Of a stretch of 64,000 nt of DNA, positions 1 through 8,391 are shown one piece after another. The translations under genes were made by a program, and so were the position numbers. Source of the DNA: Bradyrhizobium erythrophlei (lineage in GTDB: Bacteria > Pseudomonadota > Alphaproteobacteria > Rhizobiales > Xanthobacteraceae). The notes under the pieces are model-generated. The model had not been told where the DNA came from. It ran no database searches and was given only the letters and a program-made list of their open reading frames with translations. Position 1 is the first letter of the stretch; each line of letters starts with the position of its first letter. The stretch lies in NCBI RefSeq assembly GCF_900129505.1, contig NZ_LT670818.1:434001-498000 (forward strand), read 5' to 3'.

Positions 1-16
1 TCTATTTGCGACTGGA

Positions 17-1204
17 ATGATGCGGGGTGAACGGTGTTCCACGGTCACGACCCAGGAACAGAAAGTATGGGCAATGATTGAGATACCGACCGGCGCGCGC
101 TCGGCCTTATTCGGTGGAAAAGGGCACACCAGCGTCAGCCGCGGCCTCGCCGAATTCCACGCGCGGCGGCCCGTTCTCGTTACCGCAACGGGCGAGGCGA
201 TGCTCGCATTGCCGGTGGAGGGCCTCGACCGGCAGCGGCTTTCCGAATTCGCCGCGCTCTGCGCACCGATCATACCACGTCTCATTATCACGGAATGGCG
301 TGCGCTGGCGCTCGGGCTGAAGGCGTCAACGCCGATGGCATTGGCGCTGTCGGCGGGCGACGACGCACACCGCATTCTCGCGCTCGTTGCCGACGCGAGC
401 GCCGATCGCGTGCCGGCGGCAAGGCCGGCGAGCCGGGCGGCCATTGCTGCCGTTCAGCTCATCAAGATATCGCACGGTTTGCCGGCCGTGCTCGCGGCGG
501 ATGTCGCCGGCCACGCCGCCGCGTGCGACGAGAACATCATCCGGGTTGAGGCGGATACCGTGGCCCGCTTCGCCGATGACGCCATTGGTTCGCTCATCGT
601 GGCGAGCGAGGCCTCGGTGCCGCTCACCTCGGGCACCTCGACCCGCTTTGTCGTATTCCGCGACGCCATCGGCGGCAGCCCGGTCGCCATCATCGTCGGG
701 AAGCCTGACTTCAGGGCCGCCGTTCCGGTGCGGCTGCATTCCGCCTGCCTGACCGGCGACGTGTTCGGTTCGCGGCGCTGCGACTGCGGCGATCAGCTTC
801 GACTCGCGCTGGTGCGGCTCGAGGAACTCGGGGGTGGTGTCATTCTCTATCTGGCGCAGGAAGGCCGCGGGCTTGGGCTCGCCAACAAGATGCGGACATA
901 CCGGTTGCAGGACCACGGCCTCGACACCATCGACGCCAACACAACGCTCGGCTTCGACGACGACGAGCGCGATTACGGCATCGCCGCACGGATGCTGGAG
1001 ATGCTGAACTGTACGCGGATCGTGTTGCTCACCAACAATCCGGCCAAGCTCGACGGCCTCGCCGGCGCCGGCATCGACATCGCCGGCCGGATGCCGCTGG
1101 AAGCGCCGATCAATGCCGACAACCGCCGCTATATGATCGCCAAGGCGGAGCGTTCCGGCCACCGCTTCGATCCCCTGGCGGCCTTGCTGGCCAACCCGTC
1201 CTAG
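17..1204 (+). CDS. ribA: GTP cyclohydrolase II
   Basis: Opens the imidazole ring of GTP to give 2,5-diamino-6-ribosylamino-4-pyrimidinone phosphate, formate and pyrophosphate, the first step of riboflavin synthesis in the cytosol. The zinc-binding motif is intact (SACLTGDVF followed by SRRCDC; Cys244, Cys255 and Cys257), and the catalytic stretch LAQEGRGLGLANK lies near residues 279-291. The C-terminal half is a full RibA domain. The first 200 residues resemble a degenerate RibB-like region that lacks the acidic dihydroxybutanone-phosphate synthase motif, so only the cyclohydrolase activity is expected. The start is uncertain: the frame is open to the window edge, ATG 17 has no clear ribosome site, and ATG 74 (protein MIEIPTG) is the alternative. 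It stands alone, with no other rib gene nearby. Confidence 0.93.
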   Translation: MMRGERCSTVTTQEQKVWAMIEIPTGARSALFGGKGHTSVSRGLAEFHARRPVLVTATGEAMLALPVEGLDRQRLSEFAALCAPIIPRLIITEWRALALGLKASTPMALALSAGDDAHRILALVADASADRVPAARPASRAAIAAVQLIKISHGLPAVLAADVAGHAAACDENIIRVEADTVARFADDAIGSLIVASEASVPLTSGTSTRFVVFRDAIGGSPVAIIVGKPDFRAAVPVRLHSACLTGDVFGSRRCDCGDQLRLALVRLEELGGGVILYLAQEGRGLGLANKMRTYRLQDHGLDTIDANTTLGFDDDERDYGIAARMLEMLNCTRIVLLTNNPAKLDGLAGAGIDIAGRMPLEAPINADNRRYMIAKAERSGHRFDPLAALLANPS

Positions 1205-1247
1205 GCGACAAGGGGCTCTGCGTGGAATCATGAGGGCGTACACCGCG

Positions 1248-1350
1248 GCCTCATGGTTCGAGACGCGCGGCGTTGCCGCGCTCCTCACCATGAGGATCTA
1301 AGACCTCATCCTGAGGAGGCGCGAAGCGCCGTCTCGAAGGATGAAGCCAC
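1248..1350. repeat. GC-rich palindromic intergenic repeat
   Basis: Three nested inverted repeats follow the ribA stop: CCTCATGGT (1249-1257) pairs with ACCATGAGG (1287-1295), CCTCA pairs with TGAGG (1304-1316), and GGCGC pairs with GCGCC (1318-1330). The layout, including a 'cctcatcctgagga' core and a 'tctcgaaggatga' end, matches from memory a dispersed intergenic repeat seen widely in Bradyrhizobium and relatives. It may also act as a transcript end for ribA, but no T-run follows. Confidence 0.65.
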
Positions 1351-1400
1351 CGAACTGGATAATGCTCCAGCCCCACGCGGTTTGAGGAGATTTCGGCAGC

Positions 1401-2843
1401 ATGTCGTGGCCCACTGTCCGTTCCGGCGCCGACATGTTGCGCGCTCTCGTGATCGGAACGGGCCTCGTCTGGTCGGTCGCGTTCGTCGCCGTCGGGCTGG
1501 GCTATGGGCTGGAGCTCTACGCCGACGGGGCGATGTTTTCCTACGCCGTCGCGGCGCAGGACGTCTGGGCGTTCCACTGGCACAATATCTCCGGCCGCAT
1601 GTCGGTGTTTTTCCTCACTTTGCTGCCGGCGGAAGCCTATGTCGGACTGACTGGCAACCCCCGCGCCGGCATCGTCGTCTACGGGCTATTGTTCTATTTC
1701 GCGCCGCTCGCGGGACTGATCGGCACGTTCGCGGCCGACCGCTCGCGCGGCCGCATCATCTTCGCCTACGCCTGTTGCTCGACCGCCTTGCTCTGCCCGC
1801 TGATCTTCGGCTTCCCGACCGAGATGTGGCTGGCGCACGCCGTGTTCTGGCCGGCGCTCGCCATCAGCCATTACGCGAAGCGGACTACCATCGGAACGGC
1901 GCTCGCTTTCGTCATGATGCTGACGCTCGCGTTCACCCATGAGGGCGCGCTGGTGCTGGCAATCACCATCGTCGCGACGCTGGCCCTGCGTGGCTTGCGC
2001 GACGCCACCTTTCTGCGCGCGGCGGCAATCCTGATCGTGGTCCTGGCGATGGCAGTCGCCACGAAAATCCTGCTTCGGCCCGACGAATACTATGCCGGCG
2101 TGTTCCTGCGGGCTGCCCTGCACTTCTTCGATTTCACCATCTTTCAGGTCGCCATCGTCGTGCTGCTGTTCGCGGTACTCGCCGGATACGGAATTCTCTT
2201 CCTGGTGCTCCCGCGATTGGCGGTGGACCGAGCCTGTCTTTATGCCGCCGTCCTCGTGGCGATCGTGCTGGCGACATACTGGCTACGGTTCGATCACGCC
2301 ATCCATGCGAGCAGCCGCTATTACCTGAGAACGGTGCTGGTGATCGTCACGCCGGCGTTCGGCGCGGTCGCCGCGCTGAGCGCCATGTCCGGAGATGGCC
2401 GGCTTGCCTTCCCCTCGTCAAGCCTGACGCGGGCAATGACCACGCTGCGAGACCGGGCGGCGCTCCCGCTTGCGGCCATATTCATGCTCCTGACGCTGGT
2501 GCATGTGGTCGAGACCGGAAAATTCGTCGCGGCATGGCGGGACTACCGGGCCGCAGTCACGGCGCTCGCAATCGGCAACGAATCCGATCCGGTACTCGGC
2601 GATTCCCGCTTCGTCTCGTCAGACCGGATTGCCACCGATTTGAACCGGCTATCCTGGTTTTCGACCACGCCATATCTGTCGGTGGCGCTTGCGAACTTCG
2701 CCCCGAACCGGCTCGTGATCGACCCCGCCGGGAATTATTTCTGGCTGTCCTGCGCCACGGCAACGGCCAATGCGAAAGCCGCCCGTGCCACGCCGGAGGC
2801 CGGCCGCGATCTCATCCGCATCTATTCGTGCCTGCATCGCTAG
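1401..2843 (+). CDS. Polytopic membrane protein of unknown function
   Basis: A 480-residue protein with about ten to eleven hydrophobic segments, the first near residues 12-33 and the last near residues 355-372. It ends in a soluble tail of about 100 residues. The start ATG is preceded by GAGGAG 12 bases upstream, which supports it. The alternation of membrane segments with short loops and an acidic residue after the first helix (ELYADGAMFSY) recalls polyprenol-linked glycosyltransferases of the GT-C fold, but no diagnostic motif is visible, so no function is assigned. Its neighbours (ribA upstream, a decayed ATPase fragment downstream) give no hint. I do not recognise the family. Confidence 0.75.
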   Translation: MSWPTVRSGADMLRALVIGTGLVWSVAFVAVGLGYGLELYADGAMFSYAVAAQDVWAFHWHNISGRMSVFFLTLLPAEAYVGLTGNPRAGIVVYGLLFYFAPLAGLIGTFAADRSRGRIIFAYACCSTALLCPLIFGFPTEMWLAHAVFWPALAISHYAKRTTIGTALAFVMMLTLAFTHEGALVLAITIVATLALRGLRDATFLRAAAILIVVLAMAVATKILLRPDEYYAGVFLRAALHFFDFTIFQVAIVVLLFAVLAGYGILFLVLPRLAVDRACLYAAVLVAIVLATYWLRFDHAIHASSRYYLRTVLVIVTPAFGAVAALSAMSGDGRLAFPSSSLTRAMTTLRDRAALPLAAIFMLLTLVHVVETGKFVAAWRDYRAAVTALAIGNESDPVLGDSRFVSSDRIATDLNRLSWFSTTPYLSVALANFAPNRLVIDPAGNYFWLSCATATANAKAARATPEAGRDLIRIYSCLHR

Positions 2844-2922
2844 GACGCGCATTCAACTCCAACTTGATTGGGACGGCTTGGTCGACGCCCGCTATGGCCC
2901 GCTGGCGCTCGGCGGAAGATTG

Positions 2923-3033
2923 ATGACGCCCCTTGCGCCGTCGATCATCGCGGGCATCCTTGCGGCCGCCGTCGTCCTCGCTCTCGTCATGGACCAGGTA
3001 AAGGTATGGCTCTTCGTCCGCTTCAAGATGGCG
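2923..3033 (+). pseudogene. C-terminal remnant of a P-type ATPase
   Basis: Thirty-seven in-frame codons (MTPLAPSIIAGIL ... VMDQVKVWLFVRFKMA) look like the last membrane helix and the 'D-x-V-K-x-x-x-F-x-R' end found in plasma-membrane proton-efflux P-type ATPases of rhizobia. Nothing upstream encodes the rest of the enzyme: the preceding bases belong to the end of the membrane protein gene and about 80 bases of spacer. No proper stop follows where the family normally ends. The match is from memory of the family, so the assignment is moderate. It overlaps no convincing gene and lies tail-to-tail with the dehydrogenase gene. Confidence 0.45.
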
Positions 3034-3108
3034 TGGGGCAGGAATCAACTTGTCTTCAGCATCAGTTCCGCGATCGACAGGTCCGGTCGTGCCGGCCGCA
3101 AGAAAATT

Positions 3109-4062
3109 TCAGGATGGTTGCAGCTCGGATCTTCTTATCTGGCCGAGCGCCGCCTTGAGCGTATCGACGCTGCGCAACAAGCCCCGTCGCTCGTCCATGG
3201 ACAATTCCGGATCCAATGTCCGAACCACCCCTTCCCGGCCGACGATGCTTGGCAGCGAAAGCGTTACCCCGTATTCGGGGCTGTAACAGCCGATCGGAAT
3301 CGCGACACGCTCATCGCGCAATATGATTTCCGCAATGCGCGCCGAGACCATACCGATGCCATGCTGGCTGGCGCCAATGCCCTCGATGATGGAGATGTTG
3401 GCGTATCGGACCTCGTCCTCGACGTCGCTGCGAAATTTGTCAAAATCGTTGTCGCGCTGCTGTGAAAGCAGCGCCTGGATCGGCACGCCGGCGATATGGG
3501 CCGAAGACCATATGAACACCTCGGACGTACCGTGTTCTCCCAATACCTGCGCGCTGACCGAGCTTGCACTGACGCCGAACCGGCGCGCCAGATGAAATCG
3601 AAAGCGCAGACTGTCGAGAAATGTCCCGGTGCTCAGCACCCGGCCATGACCCATCAAGCGCGTTGCGTCGGCCAGTGGATCCGGCGGATCGGTAACGACC
3701 AGCACCATCGCCTCGGGCTCAACCGCATCGAGCCGCGAAATGACATCCCGGTAAACGCCGACATTGGTATCGAGCAGCCGCAGCCTGCCGGCCGGATCAC
3801 CTCGATTTGTCGCTCCGCCGGTTTTTTCATTGACGCCCGCGGTGACCATCACCAACGCGGCGCCCTTGAGATCGGCGTAGTCGCCCGCGCGAATCACGAC
3901 CGATGGCGACAGCGTCGCGCCATATTGGACGTCGGTTACCAGCCCGCGCGCCTTCTCCGAGGTTCGATCAATGACGATGATCTCACTTGCACAGCCGCGC
4001 ATGACAAGGGCTGTCAGACACGCAGAGCCCACCGCGCCGGCGCCAATGATGGCCACCTTCAT
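3109..4062 (-). CDS. L-lactate/malate dehydrogenase family oxidoreductase
   Basis: NAD-dependent 2-hydroxyacid dehydrogenase of 317 residues. The Rossmann motif GAGAVGS is at residues 7-13 and the NAD-selecting aspartate is Asp32. The catalytic pair is present as LDSLRFRF (Asp150, Arg153) and GEHGTSEVF (His177). Two features are odd. The substrate loop between residues 76 and 93 is several residues longer than in usual LDH and does not show the standard Gln/Arg specificity position. The conserved Asn of the 'T-N-P' turn is Asp125 (TDPPDPL). The substrate is therefore uncertain between lactate, malate and another 2-ketoacid. The start is well supported by GGAG just upstream. An AraC-type gene lies 87 bases upstream on the same strand and may control it. 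Confidence 0.85.
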   Translation of the reverse strand: MKVAIIGAGAVGSACLTALVMRGCASEIIVIDRTSEKARGLVTDVQYGATLSPSVVIRAGDYADLKGAALVMVTAGVNEKTGGATNRGDPAGRLRLLDTNVGVYRDVISRLDAVEPEAMVLVVTDPPDPLADATRLMGHGRVLSTGTFLDSLRFRFHLARRFGVSASSVSAQVLGEHGTSEVFIWSSAHIAGVPIQALLSQQRDNDFDKFRSDVEDEVRYANISIIEGIGASQHGIGMVSARIAEIILRDERVAIPIGCYSPEYGVTLSLPSIVGREGVVRTLDPELSMDERRGLLRSVDTLKAALGQIRRSELQPS

Positions 4063-4149
4063 GCTTATCTCCTCAAGTGGCCGATGCGCGCCGGCCGCTC
4101 AGTGCTCGCAAGCTGCGTCGGCGCCCGTACGCAGGTTTCCCATCGGCCG

Positions 4150-5085
4150 CTACTTGGCGCGCCGAGCGCTGACGCAGTTGGCGTTACGCCATTGATACGG
4201 CGTGTCTCCCACGAATCGCTTGAACACCGTGGTGAAATGGGCCTGCGTCTGGAAGCCGACGGTCAGCGCAATTTCGACCAGCGTCATGGTGGACTGGCGC
4301 AGCAATTCCTCGGCACGCTGGATTCGCCGCCTCAGAAGGTACTCGTGCGGACGAAAACCCGTCGCCGCCCGGAATTGGGAAGCGAAGTGCATTCGGCTCA
4401 ATCCGGCGACCGCCGCCAGATCGAGAAGCGTGATTCGGCCCGAGAGATGGTTGTCGACATATTCGACGACGCGCTTGAGACGCCACTTCTGCAACGCCCG
4501 CAGCGGCCGCTCGGCATAGCCTTGGCCGGCCTCGGCGGTCTGCTCTTCGGCCCGCTGCGTCTCCGATTGCAGGCCGAGCATCCGGGTAACGATGGCAAGG
4601 CGCAGGGCATCGGCACAAATGCCTGTATGACGGTCGTCCGCGAGCTCGGTGGCCGCAAGCGCGTCGGACAGTCGCCTGATGACGGGATCCTCGGGATTCC
4701 CGGCGGCAGGGACGCTCCGCGCGGCATCGAAACTGTCGCTGGCATCCGCAACCCGCAGACAAACGCCATCTTCCTCCTGCGGTGCGGATTCCGCGCGCAG
4801 GCACCTGGCGTTCAGCGATGCATTGCCTTCGGCGGAGCCGCCTTCACCGGCCCCTCGCGCGGCAATTGCCAGTACAACGTCGAGGTGCTGAAAGGCGAGC
4901 GTCATCCTGTCTTCGACGAACGGATGGCTGCGAGACGCAGATCCCGATTCGCCGATGTCATCCAGATAGGCCGTAACAGAAGCGGGACCGGCCGCATTCG
5001 GCCGGGATATCGCCCTCTCATAGACCGTCGCGCGATCCGGCGAAGTACCGTTGTTGTCTCGTGGAATTAGCAACTGCTGCGGCAT
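4150..5085 (-). CDS. AraC-family transcriptional regulator
   Basis: DNA-binding regulator of 311 residues. The C-terminal hundred residues hold the double helix-turn-helix of the AraC family (LLDLAAVAGLSRMHFASQF for the first, then LVEIALTVGFQTQAHFTTVFKRFVGDTP for the second, about residues 215-300). The N-terminal 200 residues match no clear cupin effector domain and probably sense an unknown ligand. The start follows AAGGAG ten bases upstream, a strong site. It reads towards the dehydrogenase gene 87 bases away, so local control is likely. The same architecture recurs in the pair at 57.9-59.8 kb, which share the 'SRMHF/SRVQF' recognition helix style but are not close copies. Confidence 0.9.
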   Translation of the reverse strand: MPQQLLIPRDNNGTSPDRATVYERAISRPNAAGPASVTAYLDDIGESGSASRSHPFVEDRMTLAFQHLDVVLAIAARGAGEGGSAEGNASLNARCLRAESAPQEEDGVCLRVADASDSFDAARSVPAAGNPEDPVIRRLSDALAATELADDRHTGICADALRLAIVTRMLGLQSETQRAEEQTAEAGQGYAERPLRALQKWRLKRVVEYVDNHLSGRITLLDLAAVAGLSRMHFASQFRAATGFRPHEYLLRRRIQRAEELLRQSTMTLVEIALTVGFQTQAHFTTVFKRFVGDTPYQWRNANCVSARRAK

Positions 5086-5597
5086 GGTCCAAGCTCCTTG
5101 TCGTTGTACGTCGCTGTACTGACCGGAAGCCGGATGCCTTCAGAAGCAAAGGTGCGAACGAAGCCGGAGATCCGAGGCCCGTCTGGGCCGCTCATTTCCG
5201 CAATCGTGATCGCATCTCTTCTCGTCGACCCATTCCGGCTTGTGCGTATGCAGAATACCGAACGCAGCCGGATGCTCCATTCTACGGGCGTTTTGAATAA
5301 GTATATCGTTGGCTAGGCACATCATACCTTGGTATCTGCCAGTCGATTCATCCCCATTTGACGTGCGTTCTTGGAATACCAGCGATCTCTCCGCACACTA
5401 GCGTTGCTTACGCGACGTATGCACATGCTAGCATCGCGGCCATCGACGGGAGTCAGTTTCTCGGGAGCGCCCGGATTACTTCTGGTCGTCAGCTTCACCG
5501 GTTACGCGTCTCTGTTAGCCGGCGCCGGCGGACGTGGTGTGCCCCCCCGCCAGCGCTCAGATCATGGCGCCTGGCGTGCCGCAGCCTCACGGCATAG
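5086..5597. other. Gene-free stretch upstream of the AraC gene
   Basis: About 510 bases contain only short overlapping frames with no ribosome site and no recognisable protein. The first hundred bases must carry the promoter of the minus-strand AraC gene. From 5400 on the DNA appears to be decayed, leading into the RND pump remnant. No gene is claimed. Confidence 0.5.
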
Positions 5598-5657
5598 GCG
5601 GAACTTCACCTTTCACCCTGGGGTGAGGCTCGACCGTCCCGCCGGTCGGAGTTCCGC
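5598..5657. other. Compact three-stem inverted-repeat element
   Basis: An outer 8-bp stem (GCGGAACT 5598-5605 with AGTTCCGC 5650-5657) encloses two perfect hairpins: TCACCC with GGGTGA (5613-5626) and CGACCG with CGGTCG (5631-5648). Together they would fold as a three-way junction in RNA or single-stranded DNA. It could be a regulatory RNA, an attachment or end structure of a lost element, or chance in GC-rich DNA. It lies just before the RND remnant. Confidence 0.35.
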
Positions 5658-5700
5658 TGGGATCCACTGAAGTCGCGACCCCAGGCCTCAGTCCAGCCGC

Positions 5701-5811
5701 GCCCTCTACACGACACCGGTGGTCTACCTCTATCTCGACGCCCTTGGCGCATGGCTCGCCCGAACCCACCAGAATCCCGCGAGGAAAGCTGTCGCGCCCG
5801 CCGCAGAGTGA
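5701..5811 (+). pseudogene. C-terminal remnant of an RND efflux pump
   Basis: Thirty-six codons ending in TGA at 5809-5811 encode a stretch beginning ALYTTPVVYLYLDALGAWLA. That closely matches the last membrane helix of MdtB/MdtC-type RND transporters, which usually read 'LTLYTTPVVYLYLDRL'. The codons before 5701 do not continue the family, so the rest of the gene, about a thousand codons, has been lost. The remnant lies 160 bases before dps. The motif is specific enough that the family call is fairly safe even though the fragment is short. Confidence 0.6.
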
Positions 5812-5831
5812 GGCGCGAGCCTGCGACAGCT
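5787..5831. terminator. Hairpin at the end of the RND remnant
   Basis: AGCTGTCGC (5787-5795) pairs perfectly with GCGACAGCT (5823-5831) around a 27-base loop that contains the remnant's stop codon. No T-run follows, so it may be a weak or former terminator. Confidence 0.3.
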
Positions 5832-5970
5832 CCGCACCGGGCGCTCACGGGAACGTGTCCGCAGGACACGCTCATGCAAATGCGAAAGACACTCCGCTGG
5901 CCGGAAGCCAACCTGCAAGGCTACGGCTACCGGCCTCCCCCGGTTGAAGCCACTTTTCAGGAGCGTAACC

Positions 5971-6480
5971 ATGACCGATACCGCCGAAGCCCGAAAATCC
6001 GCCGCCCTGAAAACACCGTCGGATGTCGGCAAGAACGCGACGCGGGACATTCCCGCGGCCCTGCGCGCCCTGCTCGCGGACGCCTTCGCGCTCTACCTCA
6101 AGACCAAGAACTTTCACTGGCATATGTCGGGACCGCATTTCCGCGATTACCATCTGCTGCTCGACGAGCAGGGCGAGCAGATCTTCGCGATGACGGACGA
6201 TATCGCCGAGCGCGCGCGCAAGATCGGCGGGACGAGCTTGCGTTCGATCGGCCACATCAACCGCCTGCAGCGCCTCCTCGATAACGATGCCGAGTTTGTC
6301 ACGGCCGAAGACATGCTCGCGGAACTACGTGACGACAACAAGCAATTCACCAAATACCTTCGTGAAACCCACGCACTTTGCGACGAATATGAGGATGTCG
6401 CGACCGCGAGCCTGATCGAGAACTGGATCGACGAATCCGAGCGCCGCACCTGGTTTCTGTTCGAAGCCACGCGCCGGTGA
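5971..6480 (+). CDS. dps: Dps-family DNA-protecting ferritin-like protein
   Basis: Ferritin-like protein of 169 residues that stores iron and protects DNA from peroxide in the cytosol. The ferroxidase region is intact: KNFHWHMSGPHF, then the HLLLDEQ and DDIAERARKIGG stretch about residues 41-84. ATG 5971 is preceded by CAGGAG at 5958-5963; an upstream start at 5944 lacks such a site. The catalase-like gene follows 55 bases later in the same direction, so both are probably made together in response to oxidants. The length is usual for the family. No promoter motif was identified. Confidence 0.93.
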   Translation: MTDTAEARKSAALKTPSDVGKNATRDIPAALRALLADAFALYLKTKNFHWHMSGPHFRDYHLLLDEQGEQIFAMTDDIAERARKIGGTSLRSIGHINRLQRLLDNDAEFVTAEDMLAELRDDNKQFTKYLRETHALCDEYEDVATASLIENWIDESERRTWFLFEATRR

Positions 6481-6535
6481 GGCGCACCCGCGCCATTCAA
6501 ATCGACGCCATGCGTCCGGCATCCGGGAGCGCTCG

Positions 6536-7591
6536 ATGTCCGATGAAAACAAGGGCCGAGCCGTCCTCGGCATGGTCGCGGGAGATGCGGTGCAGGCAGT
6601 CGCCCCGTCCTCGTTGATTTGGCCGGCTGCCGGGCCCGCGCCGAACGGCGAGGCTGCCGAAGGCGCGCGCGAAGTGACCGCTGAGCAGGTCGTGAATGCG
6701 CTGGAAGGCGTCTACGGTGTCAATCGAGGCAAGCGGCGAAACCATACCAAGGGGTTCGGCGCGCTCGGCAGTTTTGTCGGCGCGCCCGAGGCCGCGGCAT
6801 ATTCGCGCTCGGCGCTTTTTTCCGGGCATGAGATCGAGGTCGTCGCGCGATTTTCCGTGGCGGGCGGCGACCCCGAGGCATCCGACAGCGAAAGGAGCGC
6901 GAGAGGGTTGGGTCTGGAATTCCGGTTGCCGGGCGGCGGGCTGCACCACATCACGATGCTTCACACCCCGATGTTCTTTGCGACGATTCCCAAGACGTTC
7001 CTCGACAAATTCCTCGCGCTAAAGCCGGCTCCTGCGACCGGCAAACCCGACCCTGAAAAGATCAAGGCCTTCCTCGACGCCCACCCCGACAACACCTCGC
7101 AGTTTCATTTCCTCGAGACCAACAACCCACCGGCAAATTACGCCAACTGCGCGTTCTACGGCATTCACACGTTCAAGTTCGTCAACAAAGACGGCAAGGT
7201 CACCATGGTCCGGTGGCGCTTTGCACCCCATGACGGCGAAAGGCCGTTGTCCGACACAGATCTGAAGTCAGCGCCTCGTGACTTCCTTGAACAGGCATTT
7301 TTGGCGCGTATCCAGCAGGGCCCGGTGCGCTGGGACATGCTCGTGACCATCGGTCAACCCGGCGACCCAGAGGATGACCCGACGGTTCTATGGCCGAGCG
7401 ATCGAAAGGAAGTGAAAGCCGGAACTTTGACGCTTTTTTCGGCAATGCCGGATGAAAAGGCCGAAAGCTACGAGATCAGCTTCGATCCGTTGATGATGGC
7501 CGACGGGATCGAGCCGACCAACGATCCGGTTCTGCTGTTCCGGTCGCCGGCTTATAGCGTCTCGTACGCCAGGCGATCACGCGATCTGTGA
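6536..7591 (+). CDS. Catalase-family peroxidase (SrpA-like)
   Basis: Small haem peroxidase of 351 residues related to catalase but shorter than classical monofunctional catalases (about 480-500). The distal catalytic histidine is His70 in RRNHTKGFGALGSF. The proximal haem tyrosine lies in PAYSVSYARR near the C-terminus (Tyr340 or Tyr344). No signal peptide is visible, so it is probably cytosolic, unlike periplasmic members. The start is supported by CGGGAG upstream. It follows dps and probably shares its transcript; the two form a peroxide-defence unit. Small enzymes of this group often act better as peroxidases than as catalases, which is family knowledge rather than something seen here. Confidence 0.88.
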   Translation: MSDENKGRAVLGMVAGDAVQAVAPSSLIWPAAGPAPNGEAAEGAREVTAEQVVNALEGVYGVNRGKRRNHTKGFGALGSFVGAPEAAAYSRSALFSGHEIEVVARFSVAGGDPEASDSERSARGLGLEFRLPGGGLHHITMLHTPMFFATIPKTFLDKFLALKPAPATGKPDPEKIKAFLDAHPDNTSQFHFLETNNPPANYANCAFYGIHTFKFVNKDGKVTMVRWRFAPHDGERPLSDTDLKSAPRDFLEQAFLARIQQGPVRWDMLVTIGQPGDPEDDPTVLWPSDRKEVKAGTLTLFSAMPDEKAESYEISFDPLMMADGIEPTNDPVLLFRSPAYSVSYARRSRDL

Positions 7592-7630
7592 TTGGTGAGC
7601 CCGCGCGCAATTTTATGCCAGGCAAAAAAA

Positions 7631-7655
7631 GGCGGCGGACCGTAGGTCCGCCGCC
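7631..7655 (-). terminator. Strong GC hairpin between convergent genes
   Basis: GGCGGCGGAC (7631-7640) and GTCCGCCGCC (7646-7655) form a perfect 10-bp stem with a 5-base loop. The seven A residues at 7624-7630 become a U-run on the minus strand, so it should end the transcript of the minus-strand gene at 7697-8263. It may also slow the peroxidase transcript. Confidence 0.8.
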
Positions 7656-7696
7656 AGTCTTGGCACCCGCAGGGAGGGGGGAGGGACCCGGGTGCC

Positions 7697-8263
7697 TCAG
7701 GGGGTCTGAAAAATCGTATGTGTCGCCAGCCTGGCTGTCGCCGACGGCTGTTCTCGCCTGGCGTTCGGGATGATCGCGTCAGCGAACAGCGGGTGCGGCA
7801 CGAACAGGAGCGCGACCAGCAGCCGGGTTGCAGAAAGCTCGTTGCCGGCCGTCGGCAGCGCCAGCAATGCGCACTGCCATATCCGCCCGTCCACCACCCA
7901 GCTCGCCTGCTCCGCTTCCGGAACCTGAGCCGAAGTGGCCCTGACGCATACGCGCCGCAATTGACCACGGCTCGGCTGCGGAAACGCCGACAGCCGATGG
8001 CCGCGATGGTCACCACCACAAACCGTGCTGAGCGCCGCGCCCCATTTCGGAAACACGAAGTCAGCGCCCTGATCGATCACGACGGCTTCGGCGATATTAG
8101 CCTCGAAGGCTCCAAATGCAGCCAGATCCCCGCTGTCCGTCGAGCTGGCGGAACCGCACACAAACCGCTCGAACCATTTTGACCCGATCCACATCGAAGC
8201 CTCCAGCAGCTCGGACCTTTCGAGCCTTTGCGGGGCGGCCTGACGCTGACTGATCGGACTCAT
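7697..8263 (-). CDS. Hypothetical protein, possibly PAS-like
   Basis: A 188-residue protein of unknown function. The start at 8263 has GGAG seven bases upstream and the gene ends at a strong terminator, which supports it as real. No signal peptide or membrane helix is obvious. The pattern of the central part (EAVVIDQGADFVFPKWGAAL, later WQCALLALPTAGNE and RLLVALLFVP) recalls the strand arrangement of rhizobial PAS-like sensor domains, but this is weak. No DNA-binding domain is seen. It lies between the peroxidase and the formate dehydrogenase-like gene, both of which face away from a common promoter. Treat it as hypothetical. Confidence 0.5.
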   Translation of the reverse strand: MSPISQRQAAPQRLERSELLEASMWIGSKWFERFVCGSASSTDSGDLAAFGAFEANIAEAVVIDQGADFVFPKWGAALSTVCGGDHRGHRLSAFPQPSRGQLRRVCVRATSAQVPEAEQASWVVDGRIWQCALLALPTAGNELSATRLLVALLFVPHPLFADAIIPNARREQPSATARLATHTIFQTP

Positions 8264-8391
8264 TTCACGGCTCCGTGCGGTTCCATGCGACTGTCTTTCC
8301 TGGATCATTCAACAACCATGCGATCAAATTGTATTTCGAATAGGCCCGCCTGCTTTTTCAAAGGAACGGCTCCATGGAGCGGGCGATCACA

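Noticed and set aside
1248..1350. A possible CRISPR-like array or small RNA
   Set aside because: The repeats are inverted, not direct, and have no regular spacers; it fits a palindromic intergenic element.
3496..5070. A long plus-strand frame opposite the dehydrogenase and AraC genes
   Set aside because: It is the high-GC shadow of two well-supported minus-strand genes, has no recognisable domain and spans both genes and the gap.
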